Shown: positions 1 to 12,611, counted from the first letter of the stretch. The stretch: 64,000 nt of DNA from Sphingomonas japonica (GCF_006346325.1 NZ_VDYR01000003.1:52759-116758), one strand, 5' to 3'. A program made the numbers and translations. The notes: a model not told the origin generated them from the sequence alone.

Positions 1-436
1 CCAGCGCGAACCATGTTTCCGGCAGGGCCGCAATCGCCAGGGCCCTGCGGTAATGCGCTTCCGCCGCCGCGAAATCGCCTTGCTCGCCGGCGGTAGTGCC
101 TAGAAAATGCTGAATACTCGGATGCTCCCGGACCGGCATCGGAAGCGCTGATGCCGCTGCCCGCGCTTGGGCAGTACGCCCGTAATTCGCGAGTTCGCCC
201 CAATAATGCATCAATCGCGACATGCTGACTGGCGGCGTCGCCGCATAGCGTCGGGCGGCTTCGATCGCGGTGTCGATCTCACCGATACGGCCAGCGAGCA
301 TGCCAATGCTTTTCCAACGATCACCGATTGCCGGGCCGTCTCGTAATTCGGCGTGAAGCAGAGCGGCGGCGCGCTCGCGATCAAAGTGTTTCAGTGCGTC
401 GAGTGCTTCGAGCGTGCGGGAGGGCGGGCGAGACAT
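1..436 (-). CDS. TPR-repeat protein, N-terminal part (cut by window edge)
   Basis: Reading leftward from an ATG at 436, an open frame runs off the left edge, giving 145 residues of the N-terminus. It is rich in Ala and Arg. Near the edge it contains a tetratricopeptide-like helix pair (GDFAAAEAHYRRALAIA). Alphaproteobacterial TPR-containing sulfotransferases often start like this, but no sulfotransferase domain lies inside the window, so only the TPR assignment is supported. About 130 bases without a recognisable gene separate its start from the clpB stop codon at 567. clpB and this gene point the same way, so read-through is possible, but no ribosome-binding site stands out. Confidence 0.55.
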   Translation of the reverse strand, partial: MSRPPSRTLEALDALKHFDRERAAALLHAELRDGPAIGDRWKSIGMLAGRIGEIDTAIEAARRYAATPPVSMSRLMHYWGELANYGRTAQARAAASALPMPVREHPSIQHFLGTTAGEQGDFAAAEAHYRRALAIAALPETWFAL

Positions 437-566
437 GGCGGAAGCCTAACCGGATTAACCGCTGGTAGGAACCGGTGCGGAGTACATCCCGGCGAAGCAG
501 ATCGGTGTTCGCTTTGCGTCGATACTGGGTAAGCCATGATTTCCGCCAGCCTCGTGTTGTGGATTG

Positions 567-3146
<2,580 letters not shown>

Positions 3147-3180
3147 GGCGTGCCCCTGTTGCTGGCGGCACCGACATGGT

Positions 3181-3198
3181 TGTTGTATTTATACAACA
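3181..3198. promoter_or_regulatory. Short perfect palindrome upstream of clpB
   Basis: TGTTGTAT, a 2-nt spacer (TT) and ATACAACA form a perfect 8-bp dyad 35 bases upstream of the clpB start. Its position and symmetry suggest a protein-binding site or a structured clpB leader. It does not match the CIRCE element. Function is inferred from position only. Confidence 0.35.
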
Positions 3199-3235
3199 CA
3201 AGGGGTGCGGTCACCTTTTGTGACGACACCCCTTG
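3199..3235. terminator. Hairpin between M28 peptidase and clpB
   Basis: Perfect 9-bp outer arms (3199-3207 and 3227-3235) enclose an inner 5-bp stem GTCAC/GTGAC with a CTTTT loop. On the minus strand it lies about 22 bases after the stop codon of the M28 peptidase gene, where an intrinsic terminator is expected. It lacks a long T tract. The clpB-proximal arm reads CCCCTTG on the minus strand, so the same bases could contribute to a sigma-32 -35 element. Confidence 0.5.
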
Positions 3236-3256
3236 TCCGTGAAATATTCCGCCGGA

Positions 3257-4903
3257 TTACTTCGCGGCGGTGAGTTTCGCCACGCCCGCGGGACGTTCGG
3301 CCTTGGCAGCGGTCGGGGCGTATTGCTTGCCGAACGGGCTGTCCGAATACCATTGCGGAGCGGTCGGCGCGTCGGCGATCTGGCGCGCGATCGCATAGTT
3401 GACCTTGGCGAACTTCGCGCCCGATTCCCAGTTGATCGGCAGCGTCACCTGGTCGGACGGCTTGTGATAATCGGTCGCCAGGAATTTCTTGAACGCTTCC
3501 TCGCCGCCATTCTTGAAGCCGGTGACGAGGAATACCGACGGCACGCCTTCCTTGACGAAGCTGTAATGGTCCGAGCGGACGAACAGATTCTCCTCGGGCA
3601 TCGGGTCGGGTGACAGCGTCAGGCCGGCCTCCTTGGCAGCAGCATCGACCATCGGCCCCATCGTCGAATGCTCGGCGCCGAACGCGACGACATCCTGAAA
3701 GTCATACAGCAGTACGGGCATGTCGAGATTGACGACGCTGACCACCTTGTGGCCGGGCAGGGGGTGCTTCGCGAGATATTGCGAACCCAGCAGTCCGTCC
3801 TCCTCGGCCGTCACTGCCGCGAACATCACCGTGCGCTTCGGCGCAGCGCCCGCCTTGGTAAAGGCGCGCGCAACCTCGAGCATCGTCGCCACGCCCGATG
3901 CATTGTCCATCGCGCCGTTGTAGATCTTGTCGGGACCTTCGGTCTCGGGATCGACGCCATTATGGTCGAGATGCGCCATCAGCAGCACCGCCTCGCCCGC
4001 CAGCGCGGGATCGCTGCCCGGGATCATGCCGACGACATTGGGGCTTTCGAAGCGACGCCATTTGGTCGTGCCCTCGATCTTGACCGGCTGCTTCAGCGCG
4101 AATCCCTTGGGCGCCTCACCCTTGTCGACGGCGGCAAGGGTGGCGGCGTAGGTCGCCGGTGCGCCAGCAAATAGCGCCTCGGCAGCAGGCGCGGTCAGCA
4201 AGCCCTGTGCCTGGATACCCATCGATTCGCGATACGGGGTGCCATCGGGATTCATCCAGTTGAGGCTGGGGTGGGACGACTGCTGCTTAATCATTTCCCA
4301 CGGAAACTTCTTGGCCATCTCGGTCGGCAGCAGCGTAATTACCCCGACCGCACCATTGGCAGCGGCCAGCTTGCCCTTGCTGTTGTTCATCGCCGCGGCA
4401 ACGTCGCTCGGCAGGCTTTTGGGCGCGCCGTAGAACATGACTACCGTCTTGCCCTTGACGTCGAGCCCGGCATAGTCGTCGATCTTGTGCTCGGGGCTGG
4501 TCAGGCCGTAGCCGACAAATACGGCGTCGGTCGCGACCGTCTGCTTGCCCTCGCCGGTGGTGCCGGCAAGCACCTGGTCTCCGTGGGTGTAGGTCTTGCC
4601 GCCGATGGTCATCGTTGCGGGAGCGGCGGTATCGGTCGCGCGCTCGACGAAGGGCACTTCCTGGTACCAAGCGTCGGCATTGGCAGGCTTGAGGCCAAGT
4701 TCGGCGAAGCGATCCGACACATATTTGGCGGCGGCGTCATAGCCCGGCGTGCCTGCGTCGCGCCCCTCGCGCGCGTCGTCGGCGAGCCAGGTCAGGTCGG
4801 TCTTGAACCGCTCCGCCGAAAAGTCGGGCGTGGTGGTCTGGGCAAGGGTCAAGCTCGACGATGCGAGCAGCGAGAAAGCGATACCAAGCGAGAGCGTGCG
4901 CAT
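3257..4903 (-). CDS. Secreted M28-family zinc metallopeptidase
   Basis: 548 residues, starting MRTLSLGIAFSLLASSSLTL with an Ala-Gln cleavage context, so a Sec signal peptide and periplasmic location are likely. A PA-like insert occupies about residues 120-300 and the M28 peptidase core the last 250. Co-catalytic zinc ligands are visible in order: His in MAHLDHNG, Asp in AMDNASGVA, Glu-Glu in TAEEDG, Asp in VNLDMPV and His in TDYHKPSDQ. The open frame continues upstream of the chosen start, but ATG 4903 is the one that begins the signal peptide and has AAGGA about 12 bases upstream. Family members are aminopeptidases; the substrate is unknown. It is divergent from the penicillin-acylase homologue. 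Confidence 0.9.
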   Translation of the reverse strand: MRTLSLGIAFSLLASSSLTLAQTTTPDFSAERFKTDLTWLADDAREGRDAGTPGYDAAAKYVSDRFAELGLKPANADAWYQEVPFVERATDTAAPATMTIGGKTYTHGDQVLAGTTGEGKQTVATDAVFVGYGLTSPEHKIDDYAGLDVKGKTVVMFYGAPKSLPSDVAAAMNNSKGKLAAANGAVGVITLLPTEMAKKFPWEMIKQQSSHPSLNWMNPDGTPYRESMGIQAQGLLTAPAAEALFAGAPATYAATLAAVDKGEAPKGFALKQPVKIEGTTKWRRFESPNVVGMIPGSDPALAGEAVLLMAHLDHNGVDPETEGPDKIYNGAMDNASGVATMLEVARAFTKAGAAPKRTVMFAAVTAEEDGLLGSQYLAKHPLPGHKVVSVVNLDMPVLLYDFQDVVAFGAEHSTMGPMVDAAAKEAGLTLSPDPMPEENLFVRSDHYSFVKEGVPSVFLVTGFKNGGEEAFKKFLATDYHKPSDQVTLPINWESGAKFAKVNYAIARQIADAPTAPQWYSDSPFGKQYAPTAAKAERPAGVAKLTAAK

Positions 4904-4999
4904 GCGAGTCGGTTCCTTGAGACGAGTTGGTGGTTGCGCACGGTGTAGCGAATCGGCAAGCCTTTGCCAGACCGGAAAATCGTCCGGCAGGGGGGATGG

Positions 5000-7129
5000 A
5001 TGATCCGGCGGTTGCTGCTTGGCGTGCTCGGCCTGATCGTGCTGGTCGCGATCGGATTGATGATCTGGGAACCGCTGGCCGCCACGCGCGTCGCGCCGCC
5101 GCCTTCGCGTCGGTACGCGGTCGAGATCGCCCGCGACGACTATGGCGTTCCGCACATCTTCGGCCGGACGGACGCCGACGTCGCGTTCGGCATCGCCTAT
5201 GCCCATGCCGAGGACGACTTTTCAACGCTGCAACAGGTCGTGGCGATGACGCGCGGACGGCTGGGGGCAATCACCGGACAGGAAGGCGCGGCGACGGATT
5301 ACGTGCTGCATCTGCTGCGCGCGCGCGACACGGTAGCGCGCGATTATGACGGCCAGCCCGAGGATGTTCGGCGGTTGCTCGACGGCTATGCCGCCGGCCT
5401 CAACCGCTATGCCGCAAAGCATCCGGACGAGGTTGCGCTGGCCAGGCTGTTCCCGGTCGATGGGCGCGACATCGCCGCGGGCTTCGTGCTGCGCGCGCCG
5501 TTCTTCTTCGGCCTCGACGGGGTGCTCGGGGCGCTGGTCGGCAACGAAGCGGCGCCCAAAGAAACCAGCGATCCGCTGCCCGACGCGCCCGGCGTCACCC
5601 CCGCCGGGCCGCCCGCGATCGAAAAAGGTTCGAACGCATGGGCAGTCGCACCGCAGCGGTCGAGCGACGGCTACACCCGGCTGGTGTCGAATGCGCATCA
5701 GCCGTGGCGCGGGTCGGTCGCCTGGTACGAACTGGTCGTGCATTCGGGGCAGGGCTGGGATTTCGCGGGCGCCACCTTTCCCGGCGCGCCCTATCCGCTG
5801 CTCGGGCACAACAGGACGCTTGGGTGGACCAACACCGTCAATCGTCCCGACCTGATCGACATCTACCGCCTCGTCCTAGACGACAGCGGCGAGCGCTATC
5901 GCTTCGATGGAAAATGGCTGCCACTTGCGAAACGGCGAGTTTGGCTTCCGGTCAAGTTCGGGCCGTTCACGTTGCCGATCCCGCGCACCGTGCTGCATTC
6001 GGTGCACGGTCCGGTGATCGCCAATGACGAGGGCACCTTTGCGATCCGCTATGGCGGGATCGACCAGCTGAAAATGGTCGAGCAATATTACCGCCTGACC
6101 AAAGCGCGTGATTTTGGCGAGTGGCAGCGCGCGATGGCGATGCAGGGGGTGATGAGCACCAATTTCCTCTACGCCGATGCCGCGGGCAATATCGGGCATT
6201 TCTATAACGCCGTGTTCCCGGATCGTGCGCACGGGTATGACTGGTCGGGCATCCTGCCGGGCGACGAATCGCGGGCGCTGTGGAAGCGGGCGCTACCCTG
6301 GGCGCGGGTGCCGCGTAACGTCAACCCGGACTCGGGCTATGTCATCAACGCCAACAATACGCCGTTCATCGCGGCGGGGCGCGGGTCCGAACTCGACCCG
6401 GCCGACTATTCGCCGCTGATGGGGATTGAAACCGACATCACCAATCGTGCGGTGCGGGCGATCGAACTGATGGACGCCGACAGCTCGATCTCGCAGGCCG
6501 AGCTGGAAGCGATCAAATATGATACGGCGGTTTCGCGGGCGAGCTGGGCCGGGCGATGGTTCGACGATGTGATCGCGCTCGATCCGCGCAGCGATGCCGA
6601 TGTCGCGGCGGGGATTGCCCTGCTGAAGCGGTGGGACTGGAACCATGACGGGCAGGGACCGGCCGATGCACTGGCGACGCTGCTGCTGCGCGAGGGCAAT
6701 CGCTGGCATTACCCCCGCAAGCCCCGCGCCGACCCGCGCGAGGCGCTGGTCAAATCGGTGACCCATCTGCGTACCCATTTCGGGCGGCTCGATCCACCGC
6801 TCGGCGACGTGCTGCGGCTGCGCCAGGGCAAGGTCGACCTGCCGCTCGATGGCGGTCCCGACGTGCTGCGTGCGATGGCGCTGTGGGACGTTGCCGACGA
6901 CGGGCGGCTGGCGGTGCGGCATGGCGACAGCTTCCAGATGTTCGTCGCGTGGGACCGCCAGGGTCGGGTGCGCTCGAAATCGGTGCAGCCGTTCGGATCG
7001 GCGACGACGCGGCCGGATTCTCCGCACTACACCGATCAGATGGCGTTGTTCGCGACCAAGCGGTTCAAGCCGGTGTGGTTCGATCCCGCCGACCTCGCCG
7101 CGCATACCGAGCGGCGCTACACACCCTGA
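5000..7129 (+). CDS. Penicillin acylase family (Ntn) hydrolase
   Basis: 709 residues. It opens with one hydrophobic segment (MIRRLLLGVLGLIVLVAIGL), probably an uncleaved signal anchor or signal peptide, so the enzyme acts in the periplasm. The family self-cleaves to expose an N-terminal Ser; KGSNAWAV near residue 210 supplies it, followed by the typical LVSNAHQPW. An alpha subunit of about 210 and a beta subunit of about 500 residues would result. The family includes penicillin G acylase and acyl-homoserine-lactone acylases, and the substrate cannot be told from sequence. ATG 5000 is chosen over the in-frame ATG at 4964 because a G-rich Shine-Dalgarno (4991-4995) and the membrane segment follow directly. 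Confidence 0.9.
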   Translation: MIRRLLLGVLGLIVLVAIGLMIWEPLAATRVAPPPSRRYAVEIARDDYGVPHIFGRTDADVAFGIAYAHAEDDFSTLQQVVAMTRGRLGAITGQEGAATDYVLHLLRARDTVARDYDGQPEDVRRLLDGYAAGLNRYAAKHPDEVALARLFPVDGRDIAAGFVLRAPFFFGLDGVLGALVGNEAAPKETSDPLPDAPGVTPAGPPAIEKGSNAWAVAPQRSSDGYTRLVSNAHQPWRGSVAWYELVVHSGQGWDFAGATFPGAPYPLLGHNRTLGWTNTVNRPDLIDIYRLVLDDSGERYRFDGKWLPLAKRRVWLPVKFGPFTLPIPRTVLHSVHGPVIANDEGTFAIRYGGIDQLKMVEQYYRLTKARDFGEWQRAMAMQGVMSTNFLYADAAGNIGHFYNAVFPDRAHGYDWSGILPGDESRALWKRALPWARVPRNVNPDSGYVINANNTPFIAAGRGSELDPADYSPLMGIETDITNRAVRAIELMDADSSISQAELEAIKYDTAVSRASWAGRWFDDVIALDPRSDADVAAGIALLKRWDWNHDGQGPADALATLLLREGNRWHYPRKPRADPREALVKSVTHLRTHFGRLDPPLGDVLRLRQGKVDLPLDGGPDVLRAMALWDVADDGRLAVRHGDSFQMFVAWDRQGRVRSKSVQPFGSATTRPDSPHYTDQMALFATKRFKPVWFDPADLAAHTERRYTP

Positions 7130-7205
7130 CCAGCGCTTTCGGAGACCTTGTATCATGCTCCCAGGGCGTTATAGCTATGCAAAACACCCAATTGAGAGGT
7201 TTTTC

Positions 7206-10055
7206 ATGCGTTTTTCCGTTGCCGTGCTGAGCGGCGCCGCTTTGTGCGCGCTTGCCGCACCGGCCATTGCGCAGCGTGCCGATCCCGCACCGGTCGCCGA
7301 ACTGGTCCGCCAGGTAAACATTCCCTATGAGGAATTCACCCTGCCGAACGGCCTGCGCGTCATCACCCACACTGATCGCAAGGCACCGATCGTCGCGGTG
7401 TCGGTGTGGTACGATGTCGGGTCGAAGCACGAGCCCGATGGACGCACCGGCTTTGCCCATCTGTTCGAGCATCTGATGTTTAACGGGTCAGAGAATGCGC
7501 CGGGCGAGTTCTTCACCCCGCTGCGCGAAATCGGCGCGACCGATTTCAACGGCACGACGTCGAACGACCGCACCAATTATTTCGAAACGGTGCCCAAGGC
7601 TGGGCTTGAGCGGACCCTGTTCCTCGAGAGCGATCGCATGGGCTATCTGCTCGGCGCGGTGACGCAGGGCGTGCTCGACGAGCAGCGCGGCGTCGTGCAG
7701 AACGAGAAGCGGCAGGGCGACAACCAGCCCTATGGCCTCACCTGGTACAGCATCAACGAAGGGCTGTTCCCCGAAGGGCATCCCTATCGCCACTCGGTGA
7801 TCGGATCGATGGCCGATCTCGACGCCGCCAGCCTTGCCGACGTCAAGACCTTCTTCCGGTCGCATTACGGGCCGAACAACGCGGTGCTGGTGCTGGCAGG
7901 CGACATCGACGCCGCCGAGGCGCGGCCGCTGGTCGAGAAATATTTCGGATCGATCCCCAAGGGACCGGAGACGATCGAGCCCAGGGCCCCGGTACCCGTT
8001 CTGTCGGCACCAGTGGTCGAGACGATGAAGGACCGCGTCGCGACGACGCGGATCTACCGGGTGTGGCCGGTTCCCGGCTTGCGCGATCCCGACATGGCGC
8101 CGCTCGACGTCGCCGCCAGCGTGCTGGGCGGCTTGTCGTCGTCGCGGCTGCAGAATGTGCTGGTGCGGCAGGAACGGCTGGCCGTCGGTGTCAACGCGTA
8201 TAATTCCTCGCTGGCCCAGGCGGGCATGTTTCTGGTGTCGATCGACGTGCGTCCCGGAGTCGATCCTGCGCTCGCCGCCAAACGCCTCGACGAAGTGATC
8301 GCCGAGCTGGTGGCCAAGGGGCCGACCGCCGACGAAGTGCAGCGCGTCGCGACTACCGCGGCCTCGTCGCGCATTTCCGGCCTCGAATCGGTCGGCGGCT
8401 TCGGCGGCAAGGCGGTCGCGCTGGCGTCGGGCGCGCTCTACAACGACGATCCGGGCCAGTATAAGAAGGACCTGGCCGCGCTGGCAGCCGCCACGCCTGA
8501 ACAGGTCCGCGCCGTCACGGCCAAATGGTTGTCGCGGCCAAGCTATCAGCTGACGGTCGTGCCCGGCGAACGCGATGCCTATGTCGAGGCGCAAGGAGCA
8601 CCCCAGGCAGTTCCGGGCGCCACCGCACCGGCTACCGCGAGCAGCGAGGGGCCGGCCAAGGGCACGCGCGGCGCGATGCCGCCGGTCGGCGAGATCGGCA
8701 GTCTCAAATTCCCTGCCGTCCAGCGCGCGACGCTGTCAAACGGGATCGAACTGGTCTACGCCCAGGTCTCGGCTGTGCCGGTAACGCAGGCGGTGCTCAG
8801 CTTCGACGCGGGGATCGTCGCCGATCCGGTGGGTAAGCTCGGCACGCAGGGGCTGACGCTGTCGGTCCTCGACGAAGGCACCGCGTCGCTCGATTCGGTC
8901 GAAATCGCCGAGACCAAGGAGCGCTTTGGCGCCGGGATCAGCGCCGGAAGCTCTGCCGACCGGACCTATCTGTCGCTGTCGACGCCGAGTGCAAATCTCG
9001 ACGGTTCGGCGGCTCTGCTTGCCGACATCGTCCGCAACCCTGCGTTCGCCCCGGCCGAGGTCGAGCGGCTCAAGGCGCAGCAGCTGGCGCGCATCGCCGC
9101 CGAGGCAACCGAGCCGCAGGCGATCGCGCAGCGGACGCTGCCCGGACTGATCTATGGTGAGGCCTCGCCCTACGCCAAGCTGGCGGCGGGCAGCGGCGAT
9201 CCGGAGGCGGTCGCGGCGCTTACGCGGGCCGATCTGGTGGCGTTCCAGCAGGCATGGCTGCGACCCGAAAAGGCCAAGATTTTCGTCGTCAGCGATCGTC
9301 CGATCGCCGAGGTGCGCGGGGTGCTGGACCGTCATTTCGGCGACTGGAAAGGCGAAGGCGCACCCGGCGCCAAGCCGATAGCCGGTGCCGGGCAGACCGT
9401 GTCTCCGCGGATCGTGCTCGTCGATCGCCCCAATTCGCCCCAGTCGATCATCGTTGGCGGCGAGTTGACCCCGCTCAAGCCGCGCGACGAACTGCTGCCG
9501 GCGCTGACCGCCAACGAGGTGCTTGGCGGTAATTTCCTGTCGCGGATCAACATGGATCTGCGCGAGGAAAAGGGCTGGTCCTATGGCGCGGGCGGCGGGT
9601 TCCGCCGTTATGAGGGCGCGGTACCCTATCAGGTCAGCGCGCCGGTACAGGCCGACAAGACCGGCGAGGCGCTGGCCTCGCTGCGCCGCGAGCTGGGCGA
9701 GTTCACCTCGACCGCGGGAGTGACGCCGACCGAGTTCGACCAGACCATCGACGGCAAGACCAACGAGCTGGCCGGTAATTTCGAGACCAGTGACGCGATT
9801 CTGGCAGCGATGCAGCAGAACGACTTGTTCGGCCGTCCCGACGATTATTACGCCACGATCGCGCAAAAATATCGCGGGCTGACGCGCGAGCAGCTTGACG
9901 CTGCGGCACGTGCGGCGATCGACCCCGCCGAGTTCGTCTGGGTCGTGGTCGGCGATGCCAAGACCGTGCGGCCGCAGCTTGACTCGATCGGTCTGCCTGT
10001 CGAGGTGGTGACCGCAACCCCCGCGCCGACGCCTGCAGCGGCCGTCGGGCAATAG
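7206..10055 (+). CDS. M16 family zinc metallopeptidase (tandem two-domain)
   Basis: 949 residues with signal peptide MRFSVAVLSGAALCALAAPA followed by IAQ. The first M16 half (about 45-450) has the inverted zinc motif HxxEH as HLFEH near residue 85 and LDEQRGVVQNE supplying the third ligand. The second half (about 500-930) lacks HxxEH and has the R/Y-type substrate pocket expected of the inactive half. The two form a clam-shell peptidase, probably periplasmic. A run of Ala, Pro and Thr links the halves. GAGAGG at 7195-7200 precedes the ATG. The open frame extends upstream into the acylase gene, but the signal peptide fixes the start. Confidence 0.93.
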   Translation: MRFSVAVLSGAALCALAAPAIAQRADPAPVAELVRQVNIPYEEFTLPNGLRVITHTDRKAPIVAVSVWYDVGSKHEPDGRTGFAHLFEHLMFNGSENAPGEFFTPLREIGATDFNGTTSNDRTNYFETVPKAGLERTLFLESDRMGYLLGAVTQGVLDEQRGVVQNEKRQGDNQPYGLTWYSINEGLFPEGHPYRHSVIGSMADLDAASLADVKTFFRSHYGPNNAVLVLAGDIDAAEARPLVEKYFGSIPKGPETIEPRAPVPVLSAPVVETMKDRVATTRIYRVWPVPGLRDPDMAPLDVAASVLGGLSSSRLQNVLVRQERLAVGVNAYNSSLAQAGMFLVSIDVRPGVDPALAAKRLDEVIAELVAKGPTADEVQRVATTAASSRISGLESVGGFGGKAVALASGALYNDDPGQYKKDLAALAAATPEQVRAVTAKWLSRPSYQLTVVPGERDAYVEAQGAPQAVPGATAPATASSEGPAKGTRGAMPPVGEIGSLKFPAVQRATLSNGIELVYAQVSAVPVTQAVLSFDAGIVADPVGKLGTQGLTLSVLDEGTASLDSVEIAETKERFGAGISAGSSADRTYLSLSTPSANLDGSAALLADIVRNPAFAPAEVERLKAQQLARIAAEATEPQAIAQRTLPGLIYGEASPYAKLAAGSGDPEAVAALTRADLVAFQQAWLRPEKAKIFVVSDRPIAEVRGVLDRHFGDWKGEGAPGAKPIAGAGQTVSPRIVLVDRPNSPQSIIVGGELTPLKPRDELLPALTANEVLGGNFLSRINMDLREEKGWSYGAGGGFRRYEGAVPYQVSAPVQADKTGEALASLRRELGEFTSTAGVTPTEFDQTIDGKTNELAGNFETSDAILAAMQQNDLFGRPDDYYATIAQKYRGLTREQLDAAARAAIDPAEFVWVVVGDAKTVRPQLDSIGLPVEVVTATPAPTPAAAVGQ

Positions 10056-10063
10056 GAGAGACG

Positions 10064-10366
10064 ATGATGGCAACAGTTGACGGCAGCTACGACGTGACCG
10101 TGAAGTCGCCGATGGGCGACCAGAAGGCGAACCTGACGGTACAGAGCGACGGCAGCGCCTTCACCGGTAATTTCGCTGGTGGGATGGGAACTTCCGACGT
10201 CACGGGAACCGTCGATGGCGACACGCTGAAGTGGAAGATGGATATCACCGTGCCGATGCCGATGACGCTCGACTGCGAAGCGACGGTTGCCGGTGACAGC
10301 ATCGACGGCACCGTCGGCGCCGGCGCATTCGGCGCATTCCCGATGACCGGAACGCGTACCGCCTGA
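10064..10366 (+). CDS. Small beta-rich protein of unknown function
   Basis: 100 residues, starting 8 bases after the M16 peptidase stop with GGAGAG just upstream, so almost certainly cotranscribed with it. Two adjacent ATGs (10064, 10067) are possible starts. The sequence alternates short strands with Gly, Asp and Thr turns (GSYDVTVKSPMGDQ, GTSDVTGTVDGD, AGDSIDGTV). This resembles small lipocalin-like or FABP-like barrel domains that bind hydrophobic ligands. There is no signal peptide, so it is likely cytosolic. The name is not recognised with certainty. Confidence 0.75.
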   Translation: MMATVDGSYDVTVKSPMGDQKANLTVQSDGSAFTGNFAGGMGTSDVTGTVDGDTLKWKMDITVPMPMTLDCEATVAGDSIDGTVGAGAFGAFPMTGTRTA

Positions 10367-10369
10367 GGA

Positions 10370-11440
10370 TCAGGCCCGCACGACGCGCGTGACGTGGCCC
10401 ATCTTGCGGCCCGGCCGCGCGTCGTGCTTGCCATAGAGGTGGAGATGGGCCTCGGGGTCCGCCAACAGCTCGGCCCAGCGGTCGCGTTCGTCTCCGATCA
10501 GGTTTTCCATGACGATGCGCTTCGCCGTGAGCCCGGTCGGGCCAAGTGGCAGGCCGCAGATCGCACGGATATGATTTTCGAATTGCGAGGTTTCCGCGCC
10601 TTCGATCGTCCAGTGGCCGGAATTGTGCACCCGGGGCGCCATCTCGTTGAATACCGGCCCGTCGTCGCTGGCAAAGAACTCCAGCGTCAGCATGCCGACA
10701 TGATCGAGCGCGTCGGCGACGCGGCCGGCCAGCGCCGCCGCCTCGGTCCATTGCACCGCGACGCGGCCCGGGGCGGGGAGCGACGAGCGCGCCAGGATGC
10801 CGTCCTTATGCTCGTTCCACGGCGGCGGATAGCTGGTGATCGCGCCGTCGCTGCCGCGCACCAGCAGGATCGAGAATTCGGCGCCGAAGGTCACGAAACT
10901 CTCGACAATGGCAGGCCCGCCGCCGATCGCGTTCCACGCCGCATCGGCATCGGCGGGTGACGCGATGCGCGCCTGCCCCTTGCCATCATAGCCGAACCGC
11001 GTCGTCTTGAGCACGGCGGGGGTCCCGACCCGATCGAGCGCGGCGCTCAGCCCGGCGCGGTCGGCGACCTCGGCCCAGCGCGCCGCTCGGCCGCCGACCT
11101 CCTCGACGAAACGCTTTTCGGCGACCCGGTCCTGCCCGATTGCCAGCGAGCGCGGCGACGGGCGGACGGCAACTCGTTGCGCTAGCGCTTCAATCGGTGC
11201 GGCAGCGACATTCTCGAATTCATAGGTGACCACATCCACCGCCTGGGCGAACGCCGTCAGCGCGTCGTCATCGTCATAGGCGCCGCGGCTGAAATCGGCA
11301 CAGACGTCGCAGGCGGGGCCGGTCTCCGGCGCGTAGATGTGGACCCGATAGCCAAGCTGCGCCGCGGCGATGCCGAGCATCCTGCCAAGCTGGCCGCTGC
11401 CGAGGATGCCGATCGTCGATCCCGGGGCGAGCGGTGTCAT
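10370..11440 (-). CDS. purK: 5-(carboxyamino)imidazole ribonucleotide synthase
   Basis: ATP-grasp enzyme of 356 residues that carboxylates AIR to N5-CAIR in purine synthesis. [20 protein letters not shown] at the N-terminus is the purK signature. The ATP-grasp core follows with [15 protein letters not shown] and [17 protein letters not shown]. The start ATG at 11440 overlaps the purE stop by 4 nt (ATGA). The frame is open further upstream in antisense-like sequence, but that extension is purE in another frame. It is the last gene of the gpmA-purE-purK set and ends 3 bases from the small gene on the other strand. Confidence 0.96.
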   Translation of the reverse strand: MTPLAPGSTIGILGSGQLGRMLGIAAAQLGYRVHIYAPETGPACDVCADFSRGAYDDDDALTAFAQAVDVVTYEFENVAAAPIEALAQRVAVRPSPRSLAIGQDRVAEKRFVEEVGGRAARWAEVADRAGLSAALDRVGTPAVLKTTRFGYDGKGQARIASPADADAAWNAIGGGPAIVESFVTFGAEFSILLVRGSDGAITSYPPPWNEHKDGILARSSLPAPGRVAVQWTEAAALAGRVADALDHVGMLTLEFFASDDGPVFNEMAPRVHNSGHWTIEGAETSQFENHIRAICGLPLGPTGLTAKRIVMENLIGDERDRWAELLADPEAHLHLYGKHDARPGRKMGHVTRVVRA

Positions 11441-11922
11441 TCGGGGTGTTCCGCGACATTCTCGGTCTGGCGCGCACGCCATTCCGCGAGCCGCGTCGCA
11501 AGCGCCGCGTCGCCGAGCGCCAGAATCGCCGCGGCGAGCAGGCCCGCGTTGATCGCGCCGGGCTTGCCGATCGCCAGCGTCGCCACCGGCACGCCGCCGG
11601 GCATCTGGACGATCGAGAGCAGGCTGTCCAAGCCGTTGAGCGCCTTGGACTCGACGGGAACGCCGAGCACGGGCAGGGGAGTCATCGCCGCGGCCATGCC
11701 CGGCAGATGCGCGGCCCCGCCCGCGCCGGCGATGAGAAGTTGGAGCCCGCGTTCGGCAGCGGTTTCGGCATAGTCGTAGAGGCGCCGGGGGGTGCGGTGC
11801 GCCGAGACTATCTTGACCTCGTGCGCGATGCCCAGTTCGTCGAGCATGGCGGCGGCATGGCGCATCGTCTCCCAATCGGAGCGGCTGCCCATGATGATGC
11901 CGACGCGGGGCGCAGGAGTCAT
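11437..11922 (-). CDS. purE: N5-CAIR mutase
   Basis: 161 residues, the usual size of the class I (bacterial) PurE, which converts N5-CAIR to CAIR. Visible signatures are [12 protein letters not shown], the catalytic SAHRTP and [11 protein letters not shown]. It works immediately after PurK, whose start codon overlaps its stop by 4 nt. Its own ATG overlaps the gpmA stop by 4 nt. The overlaps imply translational coupling and fixed stoichiometry. Confidence 0.97.
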   Translation of the reverse strand: MTPAPRVGIIMGSRSDWETMRHAAAMLDELGIAHEVKIVSAHRTPRRLYDYAETAAERGLQLLIAGAGGAAHLPGMAAAMTPLPVLGVPVESKALNGLDSLLSIVQMPGGVPVATLAIGKPGAINAGLLAAAILALGDAALATRLAEWRARQTENVAEHPE

Positions 11923-12611
11923 GCGGTGCGCTCGTGGAGATAATAGCGGTCGGTGGCCGTGAGCGCTTCGTCGAGCTGGTAGACCATGGGCTTGCCGGTC
12001 GGGATTTCGAGCGACGCGATGTCGGCGTCGGAAATGCCCGACAGATGCTTGACCAGCGCGCGCAGCGAGTTGCCGTGCGCCGAGATCAGCACGCGCTTGC
12101 CCGCCTTGAGTTCGGGCGCGATCGCACTTTCCCAATAGGGAAGTACGCGCGCGATCGTGTCCTTCAGGCTTTCGGTCTGCGGGATCGGAACGCCGTTATA
12201 GCGGCTGTCCTTTGACAGATCCCACGGGCTGCCTTCGTCGGGAAGCGGCGGCGGGATGTCGAAGCTGCGCCGCCAGATATGCACCTGTTCGTCGCCGTGG
12301 CGCGCGGCGGTCTCGGCCTTGTCGAGCCCGGTCAGGCCGCCATAATGCCGCTCGTTCAGTCGCCAGTCTTTGACCGTCGGCAGCCACAACCGCCCCATCG
12401 CCTCGAGCGCGAGGTTCAAGGTCTTGATCGCGCGCGACTGGAAGCTGGTGAAGGTGAGGTCGAAATCGAGCCCGGCGTCCTTGAGCGCAAGTCCGGCGTC
12501 CCACGCCTCCTGCACACCCTGTTCGGTCAGATCGACGTCCCACCAGCCGGTGAAGCGGTTTTCCAGGTTCCAGGCCGATTGGCCGTGGCGGACTAGGACG
12601 AGCGTGGGCAT
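11919..12611 (-). CDS. gpmA: 2,3-bisphosphoglycerate-dependent phosphoglycerate mutase
   Basis: 230 residues, the length of the dPGM type. The phosphohistidine motif is VRHGQSAWN at the N-terminus. It also has the typical [24 protein letters not shown] and the second catalytic His in [12 protein letters not shown]. The enzyme interconverts 3- and 2-phosphoglycerate in the cytoplasm. ATG 12611 is chosen because [10 protein letters not shown] is the family N-terminus and AGGAGAT lies just upstream. It heads an overlapping set with purE and purK, an unusual link between lower glycolysis and purine synthesis. Confidence 0.96.
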   Translation of the reverse strand: MPTLVLVRHGQSAWNLENRFTGWWDVDLTEQGVQEAWDAGLALKDAGLDFDLTFTSFQSRAIKTLNLALEAMGRLWLPTVKDWRLNERHYGGLTGLDKAETAARHGDEQVHIWRRSFDIPPPLPDEGSPWDLSKDSRYNGVPIPQTESLKDTIARVLPYWESAIAPELKAGKRVLISAHGNSLRALVKHLSGISDADIASLEIPTGKPMVYQLDEALTATDRYYLHERTA

